Source: an uncultured Bacteroidales bacterium (GTDB lineage: Bacteria > Bacteroidota > Bacteroidia > Bacteroidales > UBA932). Taken from it: DNA of 64,000 bases. The notes beneath the pieces are model-generated. The model made no database searches, was not told the origin of the DNA, and saw only the letters and a program-made list of their open reading frames with translations. The first letter of the stretch is position 1. Each line of letters starts with the position of its first letter. The position numbers and the translations under genes are program-made. This document shows, piece after piece, positions 27,320 through 37,859 of this stretch. Location: contig CAMBMK010000003.1 in assembly GCA_945868745.1 (NCBI GenBank), positions 23,779 through 87,778 on the forward strand, written 5' to 3'.

Positions 27320-28479
27320 TGCTGCTCCTTTGGCGGGGCCGCCTTCTTTTTCTGGCCGCCGCCCTTGCCCTTTTTCTTGCGGCGGGACTTTGTCTGGTCG
27401 AAACGCGTGATGCTGTCATCCCCCACGGAGGTGACAAACTCCGGCGCAGCAGGCTCAGGCTCCACCTTGAGCGACTCCGGCCTGATGCCGTTACGGTTCA
27501 TCTTTATGATTTCCCTCACCTCGTCGGCCCTGAGCGCATAGAGGTTGGAAAGGGATGACTTGTCGTAGGAGAAATACATCAGCTCGCGGAGGATATCGGT
27601 CTTCATCAGGAAGGCCTGGCCGTCCTCAAGCTCAAGGGGCTCAGACACTTTCGGGATCCTCGAACGGGCGTCCATATAGGCCTCGACCTCATAGTTGAGG
27701 CAGCACTTGAGCTTTCCGCACTGGCCGGCGAGCTTCTGCGGATTGAGCGAAAGGTCCTGGCAGCGGGCAGCCGTGGTGGTGATGGACTTGAAGTTGGTGA
27801 TGTAGTTGGCGCAGCACAGCTCCCTGCCGCACACGCCGATACCCCCGATGAGACCAGCCTCCTGACGGGCTCCGATCTGCTTCATTTCTATACGGATGCG
27901 GAACTCCTCGGCAAACACCTTGATCAGCTGGCGGAAATCCACCCTGCCGTCGGCAATGTAGTAGAAGATGGCCTTGGTGCCGTCTCCCTGGAACTCCACA
28001 TCCCCGATTTTCATCTCAAGGCCAAGCTCCACGGCAATCTGGCGCGCCCTGATCATGGTCTCCTGCTCACGGGCGATGGCCTCCTGCCATTTTTCTATGT
28101 CGAAGGGCTTTGCCCTGCGGTAAATCTTCCTGAACTCATAGGTCTGCGGATCAATGCCCAGGCAACTCAGCTGGCGGGCAACGACCGCGCCCTCAAGAGT
28201 GACTATTCCGAGGTCGTGGCCGGTCTGCGCCTCCACAATCACAAGGTCGCCCATCTTGATGGTCTGGCCCGAATCGTTGCGGAAAATCATCTTGCGCGTA
28301 TTCTTGAACCGCACCTCAAAAAGCGAGGAATACTGCTCCTGGCCGATGCCGTGGAGATAATCCCTCGAGCTGAGCTTGCAGCATCCCGGACGGTAGGTGC
28401 ACACCAGGTCGTCATCCTGGTTTCTTGTCACCGAGCATCCCCTGCTGCAGTCAAATCGTATATTTTCGTTTTCGTACAT
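27316..28479 (-). CDS. ricT: PSP1/RicT (YaaT) family protein
   Basis: IGVCGRELCCANYITNFKSITTTAARCQDLSLNPQKLAGQCGKLKCCLNYE. Confidence 0.93.
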   Translation of the reverse strand: MYENENIRFDCSRGCSVTRNQDDDLVCTYRPGCCKLSSRDYLHGIGQEQYSSLFEVRFKNTRKMIFRNDSGQTIKMGDLVIVEAQTGHDLGIVTLEGAVVARQLSCLGIDPQTYEFRKIYRRAKPFDIEKWQEAIAREQETMIRARQIAVELGLEMKIGDVEFQGDGTKAIFYYIADGRVDFRQLIKVFAEEFRIRIEMKQIGARQEAGLIGGIGVCGRELCCANYITNFKSITTTAARCQDLSLNPQKLAGQCGKLKCCLNYEVEAYMDARSRIPKVSEPLELEDGQAFLMKTDILRELMYFSYDKSSLSNLYALRADEVREIIKMNRNGIRPESLKVEPEPAAPEFVTSVGDDSITRFDQTKSRRKKKGKGGGQKKKAAPPKEQQ

Positions 28480-28492
28480 CGTTCTTTATGTG

Positions 28493-29626
28493 CTACAGGC
28501 AGACAAACAGCCTGTCGATAAGGTTTGTGAATATGATTTTCTGATTGACATTGCGGTCAATCATGGTTACAGCCTTTCCCAATGCGTCAATTGCGCTGAC
28601 GGCAAACGGCTGGCGGCAGGACGCGGCAAGAGAGCGCAGATAATCCGCATCCGAAGCCGGAAGGGCGGCGATCTCCTCCATCCCCTGCTGGATCAGGAAC
28701 ACTTTGCGCAGGTTTTCCCCTGCAAAGGTACAGAAAAGTTTCTGTTTTTCACGGGATTCCATCGCGGCAATCTTCTCCGAGGCCTCAAGCGCACCAAGGA
28801 GGTCCCTGCGGAGCAGACTGTCCATAATCTCACGGAAAACATCCCTCAGGACATCCATCCCGTCCTTTCCCGACAGCTCGTGCAGCCCCGCCCCGATGCT
28901 TCCTCCCGCCACTTCGGCGGCAGCTGCGGCATCCTCACGCGAGGCCCCGGCAATGCTGACAAGGGCACCGGCCACCTCCTCCTTCGTCAGCGGAAGAATC
29001 CTCATCCCCTGGCAGCGCGAAGACACTGTGGAGAGCACATTGCCCGGAGAATGGGTAATGAAAATGAGAACGGTATTGTCCGGTGGCTCCTCTATGGTCT
29101 TGAGGAGCATATTGGCAGTCGGCACAGTCATCCTCTCCGGGAGCCACATCACCACTGCCCTGTATTTTCCGGAATGCGGGGAAAGGGACAGCTCCCTTAT
29201 GATGGCCTTGCCTTCGGCCACGGAAATTATGCCCTGCTTCTTCTCGAAACCAAGCGCTGCATCCATCTCGCTTTCAAGGAAATACGGATTGGAGGTCACA
29301 AGCTCGCGCCAATACGGGGCATACATGTCGCAGACAAGGTCTTTCACCACACCCGACACTTTGGTCCCGGAAGTCACAGGGAAAGAGAAATGGATGTCGG
29401 GATAGATGAGTTTTGCGCTCTGGCGGCAGGACGGGCATTCCCCGCACGAATCCCCGCCGCTGCGGTGCTGGCAGTTGAGGTACTGCAGGAAGGCAAGGGC
29501 GAGCGCAAGGGCCCCTCCCCCCTCGTTCTCATACATCATCAGGGCATGTGGCACACGGCCCGAATCCACCATCCCGCGGAGGGCGGAGACTGCCTGCTCA
29601 TTGCCTGTGATGTCCGAAAAACGCAT
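28493..29626 (-). CDS. holB: DNA polymerase III subunit delta'
   Basis: MRFSDITGNEQAVSALRGMVDSGRVPHALM; CGECPSC; MLLKTIEEPPDNTVLIFITHSPGNVLSTVSSRCQ. Confidence 0.9.
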   Translation of the reverse strand: MRFSDITGNEQAVSALRGMVDSGRVPHALMMYENEGGGALALALAFLQYLNCQHRSGGDSCGECPSCRQSAKLIYPDIHFSFPVTSGTKVSGVVKDLVCDMYAPYWRELVTSNPYFLESEMDAALGFEKKQGIISVAEGKAIIRELSLSPHSGKYRAVVMWLPERMTVPTANMLLKTIEEPPDNTVLIFITHSPGNVLSTVSSRCQGMRILPLTKEEVAGALVSIAGASREDAAAAAEVAGGSIGAGLHELSGKDGMDVLRDVFREIMDSLLRRDLLGALEASEKIAAMESREKQKLFCTFAGENLRKVFLIQQGMEEIAALPASDADYLRSLAASCRQPFAVSAIDALGKAVTMIDRNVNQKIIFTNLIDRLFVCL

Positions 29627-29649
29627 ATGTTCACGGCCGCAAACGGCCT

Positions 29650-30633
29650 TTATTTCTTTCTGTCGGCCATATAGCGCGCAAGTCCCTCAAGACAGTCCCT
29701 GTCCTTTCCGGCAGGAAGGCCCCCGAGGGCGCTGATGGCCTTTTCCACATATTCGTCCAGCCTTGCAGCGGCATATTCCATACCGCCGTGAGCATGGACA
29801 AAGTCCACGATTTCAGCCTGATATCCAGGATGTTCGTGTATCTTTACAACTTTTTCCCTGACGCGGGAAGCCTCCTGCGGGGAGACATCCGCGAGAGCCC
29901 CCAGGAGAGGGAGCGTAATCTTCTGCTCGAGAAGGTCGAGGCCCACAGGCTTTCCGATGGAGGAGCCGCCTCCGTAGTCAAACATATCGTCCTTTATCTG
30001 GAAAGCCGTCCCGAGACTTGATGCATATTCCCCCACGGCATCGGCGCAGGCCTCTGAAGCACCGACCGACATCACTGCAGACAGGGCCGCAGAGACAAAG
30101 AGGGAAGCGGTTTTCTGATAGATGATCCTGTAGTAGTCAGCCTCCGAGGTATCCCCGCTCGAGGCTTTCTGGAGCTGGAGCATTTCCCCTTCGGAAAGGT
30201 CTCCGAGGGTGCGTGCAAACAGGCGGATGACCCTGTCGGAGCTTTCCGACGCCCCCAGGATCCTCTCCACCGCCCTTACGAGCCAGAAATCGCCCAAAAG
30301 GACCGATGCCCTGCTTCCGAGCAATGCATTCACGGTGGGGTTGCCCCTGCGGCTGGAAGCATTGTCTGCCACGTCATCGTGAAGGAGGGTGGCGTTGTGG
30401 AGCAGCTCGGTGGCGGCAGCAAACCTGTAGGAATCTTCCGTAAGTACCCCGCCGGAGCAGGCGCGTGCGCACAACAGTGACAGCACAGGCCTTACCATCT
30501 TCCCCGGACGCGTCATCAAAGACTCATTGACGGAGTTCAGCAGGGCTATGTCACTTGAAAGCGATTCCCGCATCAACGATTTGACGCGGGAAAGATCGCA
30601 TTCCATATATCCGGCTATGTCGCGGAATTCCAT
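29650..30633 (-). CDS. Polyprenyl synthetase family protein
   Basis: LLHDDVADNASSRRGNPTVNALLGSRASVLLGDF; FQIKDDMFDYGG. Confidence 0.95.
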   Translation of the reverse strand: MEFRDIAGYMECDLSRVKSLMRESLSSDIALLNSVNESLMTRPGKMVRPVLSLLCARACSGGVLTEDSYRFAAATELLHNATLLHDDVADNASSRRGNPTVNALLGSRASVLLGDFWLVRAVERILGASESSDRVIRLFARTLGDLSEGEMLQLQKASSGDTSEADYYRIIYQKTASLFVSAALSAVMSVGASEACADAVGEYASSLGTAFQIKDDMFDYGGGSSIGKPVGLDLLEQKITLPLLGALADVSPQEASRVREKVVKIHEHPGYQAEIVDFVHAHGGMEYAAARLDEYVEKAISALGGLPAGKDRDCLEGLARYMADRKK

Positions 30634-30642
30634 CAGGCCCGA

Positions 30643-31299
30643 TTAAAAGAAGTAGGCGAGGTTGATGGTGAGACCCTTGAAGTTGGTGTTCTCATTGAAT
30701 ACGTTCTCGGCAACTTCACCGGCCACGTCGTTGAGCTTGCCGTTCTCGTCAAAGAGATTGCCGAAGTTCCAGAAGTACTTGACTGAGAGCTGGAGCTTCC
30801 ACACTTCCAAACCGGCACCCACACCGAGACCGTACTCGAGACGGTTGGTATAGGTATCTTCACCCTTGAAGGAGTCGGAGATGGTGGCGAGCTTGAAGTC
30901 GGTCTTCGGATTGACATTGAGGCCGACAAACGGCTCTGCAAACACGTAAGGACGCAGAAGCATAAGGTCGATACCGTACTGTACCTGCACAGGCACCTCG
31001 AGGTAGCCCACCTTGGTATCTACCGAAGCGGCTTTGATGTCACCTGCAACCACATCGAGGGATGCACCCTTGACCTGATATACGAGGCTCGGCTGGATGG
31101 AGAGTCCCATAATGAGAGGAATCTCAAGCGTGACACCCACATTGTACTGGTTCACGGAGTTCAATTCAATATCCTTGATAGAGGATGCGCTTGAAGACGT
31201 GAAGCCGGCGGTGATTCCGAACCTTGTGCTGCCGATCTGGGCTGATGCCATTACAGCCGTTGCAATTGCAAGGACTGCAGAAATGAAAATTTTTTTCAT
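30643..31299 (-). CDS. Outer membrane beta-barrel protein
   Basis: Signal peptide, FGITAGF, alternating beta-strand pattern, terminal aromatic (LAYFF). Confidence 0.85.
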   Translation of the reverse strand: MKKIFISAVLAIATAVMASAQIGSTRFGITAGFTSSSASSIKDIELNSVNQYNVGVTLEIPLIMGLSIQPSLVYQVKGASLDVVAGDIKAASVDTKVGYLEVPVQVQYGIDLMLLRPYVFAEPFVGLNVNPKTDFKLATISDSFKGEDTYTNRLEYGLGVGAGLEVWKLQLSVKYFWNFGNLFDENGKLNDVAGEVAENVFNENTNFKGLTINLAYFF

Positions 31300-31337
31300 A
31301 GAAATGGAGAATTAAATAAAATAAAGCCGAAATGGAA

Positions 31338-31652
31338 TTAGAGCAGTTTGCCGAGCCTTCCCTCGATATCTTCCTTGGATACGAGGCCCACGGTACGGTC
31401 AACCACCTGTCCGTCCTTGAAATAGATGAGGGTAGGTATGCTCATCACACGGTACTTGCCCGCAATCTCCTCACAGTCATCCACGTTGCATTTTGCAACG
31501 GTTACCTTTCCTTCATATTCGTCCGCAATCTCTTCCACTGTCGGTGAGAGCGCACGGCAAGGGCCGCACCAGGTTGCCCAGAAATCGATGAGAACCGGTT
31601 TCGGATCGGAGAGTATCTCAGCGATATTGTTGTCAGTCGCAACTTTATACAT
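31338..31652 (-). CDS. trxA: Thioredoxin
   Basis: PVLIDFWATWCGPCRALSPTVEEIADEY. Confidence 0.97.
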   Translation of the reverse strand: MYKVATDNNIAEILSDPKPVLIDFWATWCGPCRALSPTVEEIADEYEGKVTVAKCNVDDCEEIAGKYRVMSIPTLIYFKDGQVVDRTVGLVSKEDIEGRLGKLL

Positions 31653-31688
31653 AATGTAAAAATTTAAAAATATTAACCTTTGGAATAC

Positions 31689-31735
31689 AAAAAAAGCATT
31701 CCCGCCACAAATTTAATAAAATATGGCAGGAATGC
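31689..31735 (-). terminator. Intrinsic terminator at end of RND/PII-like operon
   Basis: GCATTCC.GCCA...TGGC.GGAATGC followed on minus strand by T7. Confidence 0.8.
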
Positions 31736-31756
31736 AATCAAATCTTACCTTACAGA

Positions 31757-32050
31757 TTAAAGACTGTCTTCAACCGGAAGGACATATGCCCTGATTCCGA
31801 GCTCGGGCGTATCCGAGTCCTTCTTGCGCAGGTCCTTCATTATGGAAGCGACCTTGTCGTCGGGAACCACCGTCAGGATGGCCTCGTTCATGGTAGGCCA
31901 GGCGTGGTTGCCGAAATGGGGTTCCCCATCGGCAGTTCCCTGTCCGCAGACGTCGTTCCACTGCGTGAAACCCCTCTGCCCGTTAAAATTCAGGATCTCG
32001 GCGATTTCCTTGCCGTAAGCCTGGTTGTATGATATGAATATTGCCTTCAT
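31757..32050 (-). CDS. PII-superfamily-like small protein linked to RND efflux
   Basis: MKAIFISYNQAYGKEIAEILNFNGQRGFTQWNDVCGQGTADGEPHFGNHAWPTMNEAILTVVPDDKVASIMKDL; PII-like ferredoxin-fold pattern. Confidence 0.65.
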   Translation of the reverse strand: MKAIFISYNQAYGKEIAEILNFNGQRGFTQWNDVCGQGTADGEPHFGNHAWPTMNEAILTVVPDDKVASIMKDLRKKDSDTPELGIRAYVLPVEDSL

Positions 32051-32072
32051 AAAATCATTGTCAACTGTTTAA

Positions 32073-35000
32073 CTATGCCTGTCTGAGCTGTTTGCGTGCC
32101 TTGAGACTTCTTGCCCTGTTCTTCTTTGCGGTGCGCCTTTCCTCGCGGGAAGCGAAGACGCAATACACTGCCGGGATGAGGATCAGGGTGACAAGGGTGG
32201 AGATTGTAAGACCCCAGCAGACCGTCATGCCGAGAGGTCTCCAGAGTTCCGAGCCTTCACCGGTTCCGAGTGCCATAGGAAGCATACCGAGCACGGTGGT
32301 GAGGGTGGTCATGAGGATAGGGCGCAGACGGCTGCGGGCCGCTGTCACGGAAGCCTCGATGACATTCATACCCCTTTCACGCATAAGGATGGTGTAGTCG
32401 ATGAGCACGATACCGTTCTTCACCACGATACCCAGGAGGATGATGAGTCCGATCATCGCCATGACGCTCAGGGCTGTTCCGGTCACTGAAAGGCCGAGGA
32501 TGACGCCGGTAAACGCGAACGGCACGGAGAACATGATCACAAACGGGCTCATGAACGACTCGAACTGCGATGCCATCACCATATAGACAAGGATGACGAT
32601 AAGTACCATCAGCACAATGAGGTCGGCGAACATATCCTGCTGGTTCTCGTAGTCACCGCCGATGACGGTGGAGATGTTGTTGGGTATCTCGGTGTCCCTG
32701 ATGATGGCCTGGGTCACCTCGACAGCCTCTCCGAGAGGGTGTCCGGTCTTGACGATACCCGACACGGTGATCATACGCTCACGGTTCTTCCTCTCGATGG
32801 TAGGAGGCACCTCGGATTCCACCACGGTACCGAGTTCCTTGATGCGGATGCCCTTGCCCATAGGGGTGTAGATGATGACATTTTCGATATCCTTGACGCT
32901 GGTCCTGAACTCAGGTGCATAGCGCACGTTGATGTCGTATTCGTCTCCCTCCTCACGGTAGTATGAGGTCACCGTACCGTTCATCGCAGCGCGGAAGGCA
33001 GCTGCCGCTGTAGAGGAGTTGAGCCCGTTGGCGGCAAGCTTGGTCCTGTCGAAATCCACCTGATACTCAGGAGCATAGGCCTCTCGGCTCAGGGTTACCT
33101 GGGTAAAGCACGGGTCGGCGAGCATCTTTTCCTGGATGGCCTTTGCCACGGCATCGGTCTCGGCGAAGTCATAGCCGTAGATTTCAAGCGAAACGGATGA
33201 CGAGCCTCCGCCCATACCGCCGCTTTCGGTGACGGTGGCCTTCTGGACCTCAGGGTATTCGGCAAGGTCGGTACGGATGATGTCGGCGATTTCTGCCGAT
33301 GAGCGCTCACGCTCCTCCATGCTTCCGAGGTTGATGTACATGGTGATGACATATGTACCGTTGGACCTCATGCTTCCGAGGGCATTGTCGGAGTCGGCCT
33401 GGCCGTAGGAATAGCTGCACTGGCGGATTTCAGGAATCTCGTCGATGAACCTGCGGTAGAGGTTGTCGGCAAATTCCCCGGTCACGGACTGCGCGGTATT
33501 GACAGGCAGCTCAATCTGGAGCTGGAGCGTACCTCCGTCGCTGTTGGGGAAGAACTCGGTCTTGATCGCCGGACCAAGCAGCACGAGCACCGCCACGAAA
33601 ATGCCGAATGCGGAGAAGATGGTGGTCTTCCTGTGGGTTACAGCCCAGTTGATTATCCTTGAATAGCCAACGGAAATCTTGTCGAGGAAGTTCTCCACAG
33701 GGTCAAATATGATATGGTGCCATTTGCCTTCCTTGGCCTTTGTGCGGAGCATCTTGGAGCAGAGCATAGGCACAAGGGTGAGGGCGGCGGTAGTGGACAC
33801 GATCATGATGATGGACACGATCCAGCCGAGCTGCTTGAACATGATGCCGGCCATACCGGAAATCATGGTCAGGGGCAGGAACACGCAGAGCATCGTCAGG
33901 GTGGACGCCACTACGGAGATTGCCACCTCGGAAGTGCCGTGCACGGCTGCCTCCTTGGGTTTCTCGCCCCTTTCAAGATGGCTGGAGATGTTCTCGAGCA
34001 CCACAATCGCATCGTCCACGACCATACCGATGGCAATCGAAAGCGCCGACATCGATATGACGTTGAGGGTGTTGCCGGTTGCAAACAGATAAACGAGCGA
34101 AGCCAGGAGCGCAATCGGAATCGAAAGCACGATGATGAAAGTGGCTCTCCATCTTCCGAGGAAGAGGTACACCACGAGCATAACCACCAGAAGCGTTATG
34201 ATGATGGTCTCGATGAGGGAGTTGATGGTGTTGATGATGTTCTCCGAACCGTCGACGACGATATCGAGCTTCACATCGGAAGGAAGCGTCGTCTCAATCT
34301 CGGCGAGCTTCTTCTTCACGCCCTTGATCACATTGACGGTGTTGGCGCCGGTCTGTTTCTGGATGGCAATCTGCGCACCCCTGACACCCATTGCATAGGC
34401 CACCTGGGACCTCTCGGCCTCGCCGTCGACAATGGTGGCGACGTCACGCAGATATACGAGGTTGCCTCCGGACATGCCCACAACCACATCAAGCAGTTCG
34501 CTCGGGTCGGTAAACTCCTTCTGCACACGCATTGAATAGGTGCTTGTACCTATGTCGATGCTTCCGGTAGGGATGTTCTTGTTTTCGGCCGCGATGATGT
34601 TGGACACGGTGCTGATCGAAAGGCCGTAGGCCTGGAGCTTGTCAGGGTTGCAATACACATAGACCGTACGCTCCGGGGCACCGTTGACAGACACGGTACC
34701 TACACCGTTCACCCTCGCAAGCGGGGTGGTCACCTTGTCGTCGAGAATCTTCTTGAGTCCCGGAAGGCTCTCTTCGGCAGTCGCGGTGAGAATCATGATA
34801 GGCATATCGTCCGCGCTGAACTTGAACAGCACAGGGACCGATGCACCGTCAGGAAGTGTGGAGTTGACAAGGTCCAGCTTGTCACGGATGTTGTTGCAGG
34901 CATCGTCAATGTCCGTTCCGTATTCAAACTCCAGTATAAGTATCGATATGTTCTCCTTTGAGCGGGAGGTCATATCCTTCAGGTCCTCAACACCGTTGAG

Positions 35001-35210
35001 GGAGTTCTCGAGCACCTTCGTGAGGTTGGTCTCGATATCGGATGCGCTGGCGCCCGGATAGGATGACATCACCATTACGATGTTGGCATCGAAGTCAGGG
35101 AACTGCGCAATCGAAGTGTTCATTAGGGAGAATACGCCGAAAATCGCAAAGGCCACGAAAATCAGGGCCGTTGTGACAGGCTTATTCACCGCTGATCTGT
35201 ATATGCTCAT
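32073..35210 (-). CDS. Efflux RND transporter permease (HAE1/AcrB-like)
   Basis: ANIVMVMSSYPGASASDIETNLTKVLENSLNGVEDLKDM; GMVVDDAIVVLENI; 1045 aa. Confidence 0.96.
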   Translation of the reverse strand: MSIYRSAVNKPVTTALIFVAFAIFGVFSLMNTSIAQFPDFDANIVMVMSSYPGASASDIETNLTKVLENSLNGVEDLKDMTSRSKENISILILEFEYGTDIDDACNNIRDKLDLVNSTLPDGASVPVLFKFSADDMPIMILTATAEESLPGLKKILDDKVTTPLARVNGVGTVSVNGAPERTVYVYCNPDKLQAYGLSISTVSNIIAAENKNIPTGSIDIGTSTYSMRVQKEFTDPSELLDVVVGMSGGNLVYLRDVATIVDGEAERSQVAYAMGVRGAQIAIQKQTGANTVNVIKGVKKKLAEIETTLPSDVKLDIVVDGSENIINTINSLIETIIITLLVVMLVVYLFLGRWRATFIIVLSIPIALLASLVYLFATGNTLNVISMSALSIAIGMVVDDAIVVLENISSHLERGEKPKEAAVHGTSEVAISVVASTLTMLCVFLPLTMISGMAGIMFKQLGWIVSIIMIVSTTAALTLVPMLCSKMLRTKAKEGKWHHIIFDPVENFLDKISVGYSRIINWAVTHRKTTIFSAFGIFVAVLVLLGPAIKTEFFPNSDGGTLQLQIELPVNTAQSVTGEFADNLYRRFIDEIPEIRQCSYSYGQADSDNALGSMRSNGTYVITMYINLGSMEERERSSAEIADIIRTDLAEYPEVQKATVTESGGMGGGSSSVSLEIYGYDFAETDAVAKAIQEKMLADPCFTQVTLSREAYAPEYQVDFDRTKLAANGLNSSTAAAAFRAAMNGTVTSYYREEGDEYDINVRYAPEFRTSVKDIENVIIYTPMGKGIRIKELGTVVESEVPPTIERKNRERMITVSGIVKTGHPLGEAVEVTQAIIRDTEIPNNISTVIGGDYENQQDMFADLIVLMVLIVILVYMVMASQFESFMSPFVIMFSVPFAFTGVILGLSVTGTALSVMAMIGLIILLGIVVKNGIVLIDYTILMRERGMNVIEASVTAARSRLRPILMTTLTTVLGMLPMALGTGEGSELWRPLGMTVCWGLTISTLVTLILIPAVYCVFASREERRTAKKNRARSLKARKQLRQA

Positions 35211-35229
35211 AATTTCAGTTCAGATTTGG

Positions 35230-36255
35230 TTATCGGATGACCTCCACCCTGTCTCCCGAGCGGAGGCTGTTCTGGCCCTTGATGACGATGTTTTCGCCTT
35301 CGCTGAGGCCTTCAAGAATCTCGAATGAGTTGCCGAAATGCACGCCGGTCTTCACTACCCTTGCGGTGACGGTGCCGTCATCGTTGAGTACAAACACATT
35401 CCTCACTGCTGAACCCTGCTGCTTGACCACGGCATCGTCAGGAACCACTATGCTGTGGTTGTCGCCGTAGCTTACGGTCACCCTCGCATACATTCCCGGC
35501 CTGAGGGCACGGTCGCTGTTGGGCACGATGACCTCGGTAAGGAAGGTGTGGGTTGTAGGGTCCATGGTAGGATAGAGCTTGTTGATGCGTCCGGTGAAAG
35601 TCCTTCCCGGGATGGCGTCAACGGTGATTGTCACCTCGTCGCCCTTCTTTACCTTGGTATAGTTGCTCTCGGTGATGCCCACAAGCAGTTTCACCGGGGT
35701 GATCTGCTGGAGCACGAAGAGAGGCTGGCTCATGGTGTACATATCGCCGCGGTCGTAGTTGCGTGCGGTGATGACTCCGCTTACCGGAGCCCTGAGGATG
35801 GTGTTCTCGAGAAGGTTACTGTATGTGGTCTTGCTGACGTTGTAGGCAAGCTCAAGCGCCTCATAGTCAGACTTTGAGATACCACCTTCACTGTAGAGGT
35901 CGCGCACGCGGCCGAGCTCGGTGGAATCGTTGGCGAGCTTGAGGCGTGTCTGCTCGAGGTTGACACGGTCCATCTCGGCAAGGATCTGCCCGGCGTTGAC
36001 AAAGTCGCCCACGTCAACATGGAGTTTCTGTATGCGGGAACCGCTCTGCGGAGCGATGTTGTTGACAACATTTGCCTGCACATTGGACTGATACACATCG
36101 GTCTGCGGCACATCCTGGGCCTGCACGGCCATAATCTTCACTTTGGAGAGCGACTCCTCCACCGGGGCGCTCTGGGTCTTGGAACCGTTTCCGCAGCCGG
36201 CAAGGCAGAGGACTGCCACGGCTGCACCCGTAATTGATTTGATTGTCTGTTTCAT
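35230..36255 (-). CDS. Efflux RND transporter periplasmic adaptor subunit
   Basis: Lipobox CLAGC; SGSRIQKLHVDVGDFVNAGQILAEMD; ILRAPVSGVITARN. Confidence 0.94.
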   Translation of the reverse strand: MKQTIKSITGAAVAVLCLAGCGNGSKTQSAPVEESLSKVKIMAVQAQDVPQTDVYQSNVQANVVNNIAPQSGSRIQKLHVDVGDFVNAGQILAEMDRVNLEQTRLKLANDSTELGRVRDLYSEGGISKSDYEALELAYNVSKTTYSNLLENTILRAPVSGVITARNYDRGDMYTMSQPLFVLQQITPVKLLVGITESNYTKVKKGDEVTITVDAIPGRTFTGRINKLYPTMDPTTHTFLTEVIVPNSDRALRPGMYARVTVSYGDNHSIVVPDDAVVKQQGSAVRNVFVLNDDGTVTARVVKTGVHFGNSFEILEGLSEGENIVIKGQNSLRSGDRVEVIR

Positions 36256-36269
36256 ATACTCATCTGTTC

Positions 36270-37775
36270 TTATTTTCCGTTTGTCTGCGCAAATCCGCCC
36301 TGCAGGTCCGGGCGTCCCTCTTCGTCGAGGAAGTCATAGCCGAGGGTCTGCTCAAGCCCCGTTTTGGCCACGAGATAGTTGTAAACCGCCTGGTTTTTCT
36401 GCAGCTGGGCCTGGGTGAGGGCGAGCTGTGCATCGTTGAGGTCGGTCAGCGTGCTCTTGCCCACATTGTAGGACTTTGCCGAGATGTCATATGCCTTCTG
36501 CGCCATCTGCACGGCCTCGTCGGCGGCATAGTAGCTCTTCATGTTGGTCTCCATCGTGGTGAGGCTCTGGCGGATGGAAATCTTGAGCTGGCGCTCGGTG
36601 TTGAGCCTCTGGAGCTCGAGCTCGGTCTTCTGGACCTTTGCCTGGCGCACGTCATTGTAGCGCTTTCCGCCGGAGAAAATCGGGATGGAAAGGCTTACGC
36701 CCACGAAAGAGTAAGGGGTCCATTTGAACTCGGAGAAGTTGAAGTCATTGGTCATCGCGTACATGCTGAAGGAGAACTGCGCACCGAGGGTAGGAAGGTA
36801 GGCATACTTCTGCATCTGTACCGTCTTGGCAAGCTGCTCAGCCTGGATTGCGAGCTGGCGCATCGTGGTGTTGTTGTCAAGGTCGGCACCGCCTCCCATC
36901 ACCAGGTCACGCATCATCATTACAGGATAGTCCCCGAGGCTTCCCTCCACGTCGATATTGAGGTCGAGATCGACGCCCATCACGGCCTTGAGCTGCCACA
37001 GGGCCAAAATCACCTGGCTTTCAGCATTGTACACATTAGGAATGGCGTTGGCGACATTTGCCTTCGCGCGGATGTACTCGAGCTCCGAGGCCTTGTTGAC
37101 CCTGTATTTCTTTTCGGTCTGGCCGAAATTCTCCACGGCATTCTCATAGACATCCTTATAGACATTGAAGACCTCCTTTGCGAGGAGCACTCCGTAGTAG
37201 GCGTTCTTGACCTGGCTGACCATTTCGAGCCTTGAGGCGCGGGCCTGCTCTACGGCAAGCTCCACTGCATCGCCGGTGATTGCTATGCTTTTCCAGAGCT
37301 GCGCGTTGACAAGAGGCATGGAAGCGGTCAATCCGCCGTTGAAGGTATTCCACCTTCCGACCTCGATTCCGCCGCCCGACGGCTTTGAGGCTCCGGCATC
37401 GGCGCCAGTGCCAGCACCGGCATCGGCGCCTTCACCTTCTCCGCCTCCCGGCATCATGTCGCTCATGTCGAAATCCATATACATCACCTGCTTCTTGATG
37501 GTCCTCTGGTAGGAACCCGTCAGGTCTATGCTCGGGAAAAGGGATGCATATGTGCCCTTCCTGGCATACTGCGCCCTTTCTATCTCTTTGTCAGCCACCT
37601 TCACGGCCACGTTTTCGTTGAGGGCGATCTCAAGCGCCTGCTCAAGGGTGAGGACCACCTTGGAGGTGTCCCCGACCGGAGCGGCAGTCGTGTCCGTCCT
37701 GAACTGAGCGAAGGCAGAACCTCCGGCCACCATGGCCAGCACTGCCGCTGCAATCAAAAACTTCGTTTGTTTCAT
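36270..37775 (-). CDS. TolC family outer membrane protein
   Basis: Signal peptide; VVLTLEQALEIALNENVAVKVADKEIERAQ; two-fold coiled-coil/barrel pattern. Confidence 0.93.
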   Translation of the reverse strand: MKQTKFLIAAAVLAMVAGGSAFAQFRTDTTAAPVGDTSKVVLTLEQALEIALNENVAVKVADKEIERAQYARKGTYASLFPSIDLTGSYQRTIKKQVMYMDFDMSDMMPGGGEGEGADAGAGTGADAGASKPSGGGIEVGRWNTFNGGLTASMPLVNAQLWKSIAITGDAVELAVEQARASRLEMVSQVKNAYYGVLLAKEVFNVYKDVYENAVENFGQTEKKYRVNKASELEYIRAKANVANAIPNVYNAESQVILALWQLKAVMGVDLDLNIDVEGSLGDYPVMMMRDLVMGGGADLDNNTTMRQLAIQAEQLAKTVQMQKYAYLPTLGAQFSFSMYAMTNDFNFSEFKWTPYSFVGVSLSIPIFSGGKRYNDVRQAKVQKTELELQRLNTERQLKISIRQSLTTMETNMKSYYAADEAVQMAQKAYDISAKSYNVGKSTLTDLNDAQLALTQAQLQKNQAVYNYLVAKTGLEQTLGYDFLDEEGRPDLQGGFAQTNGK

Positions 37776-37819
37776 ACTCCTTCTATTGTCGTTTTTATAG
37801 TTTCCTGCAAATATAGTAA

Positions 37820-37859
37820 ATTATCGAATCACAATAAATAATTTTTAATTTTCGATAAT
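37820..37859. promoter_or_regulatory. Candidate operator: 9-bp inverted repeat ATTATCGAA / TTCGATAAT between tetR and tolC
   Basis: Perfect half-sites 37820-37828 and 37851-37859 beside a minus-strand TATATTTG box (37808-37815). Confidence 0.55.

Noticed and set aside
31689-31735. Inverted repeat between trxA and the PII-like gene as a regulatory element
   Set aside because: The T-run directly after the stem on the minus strand makes it an ordinary intrinsic terminator.
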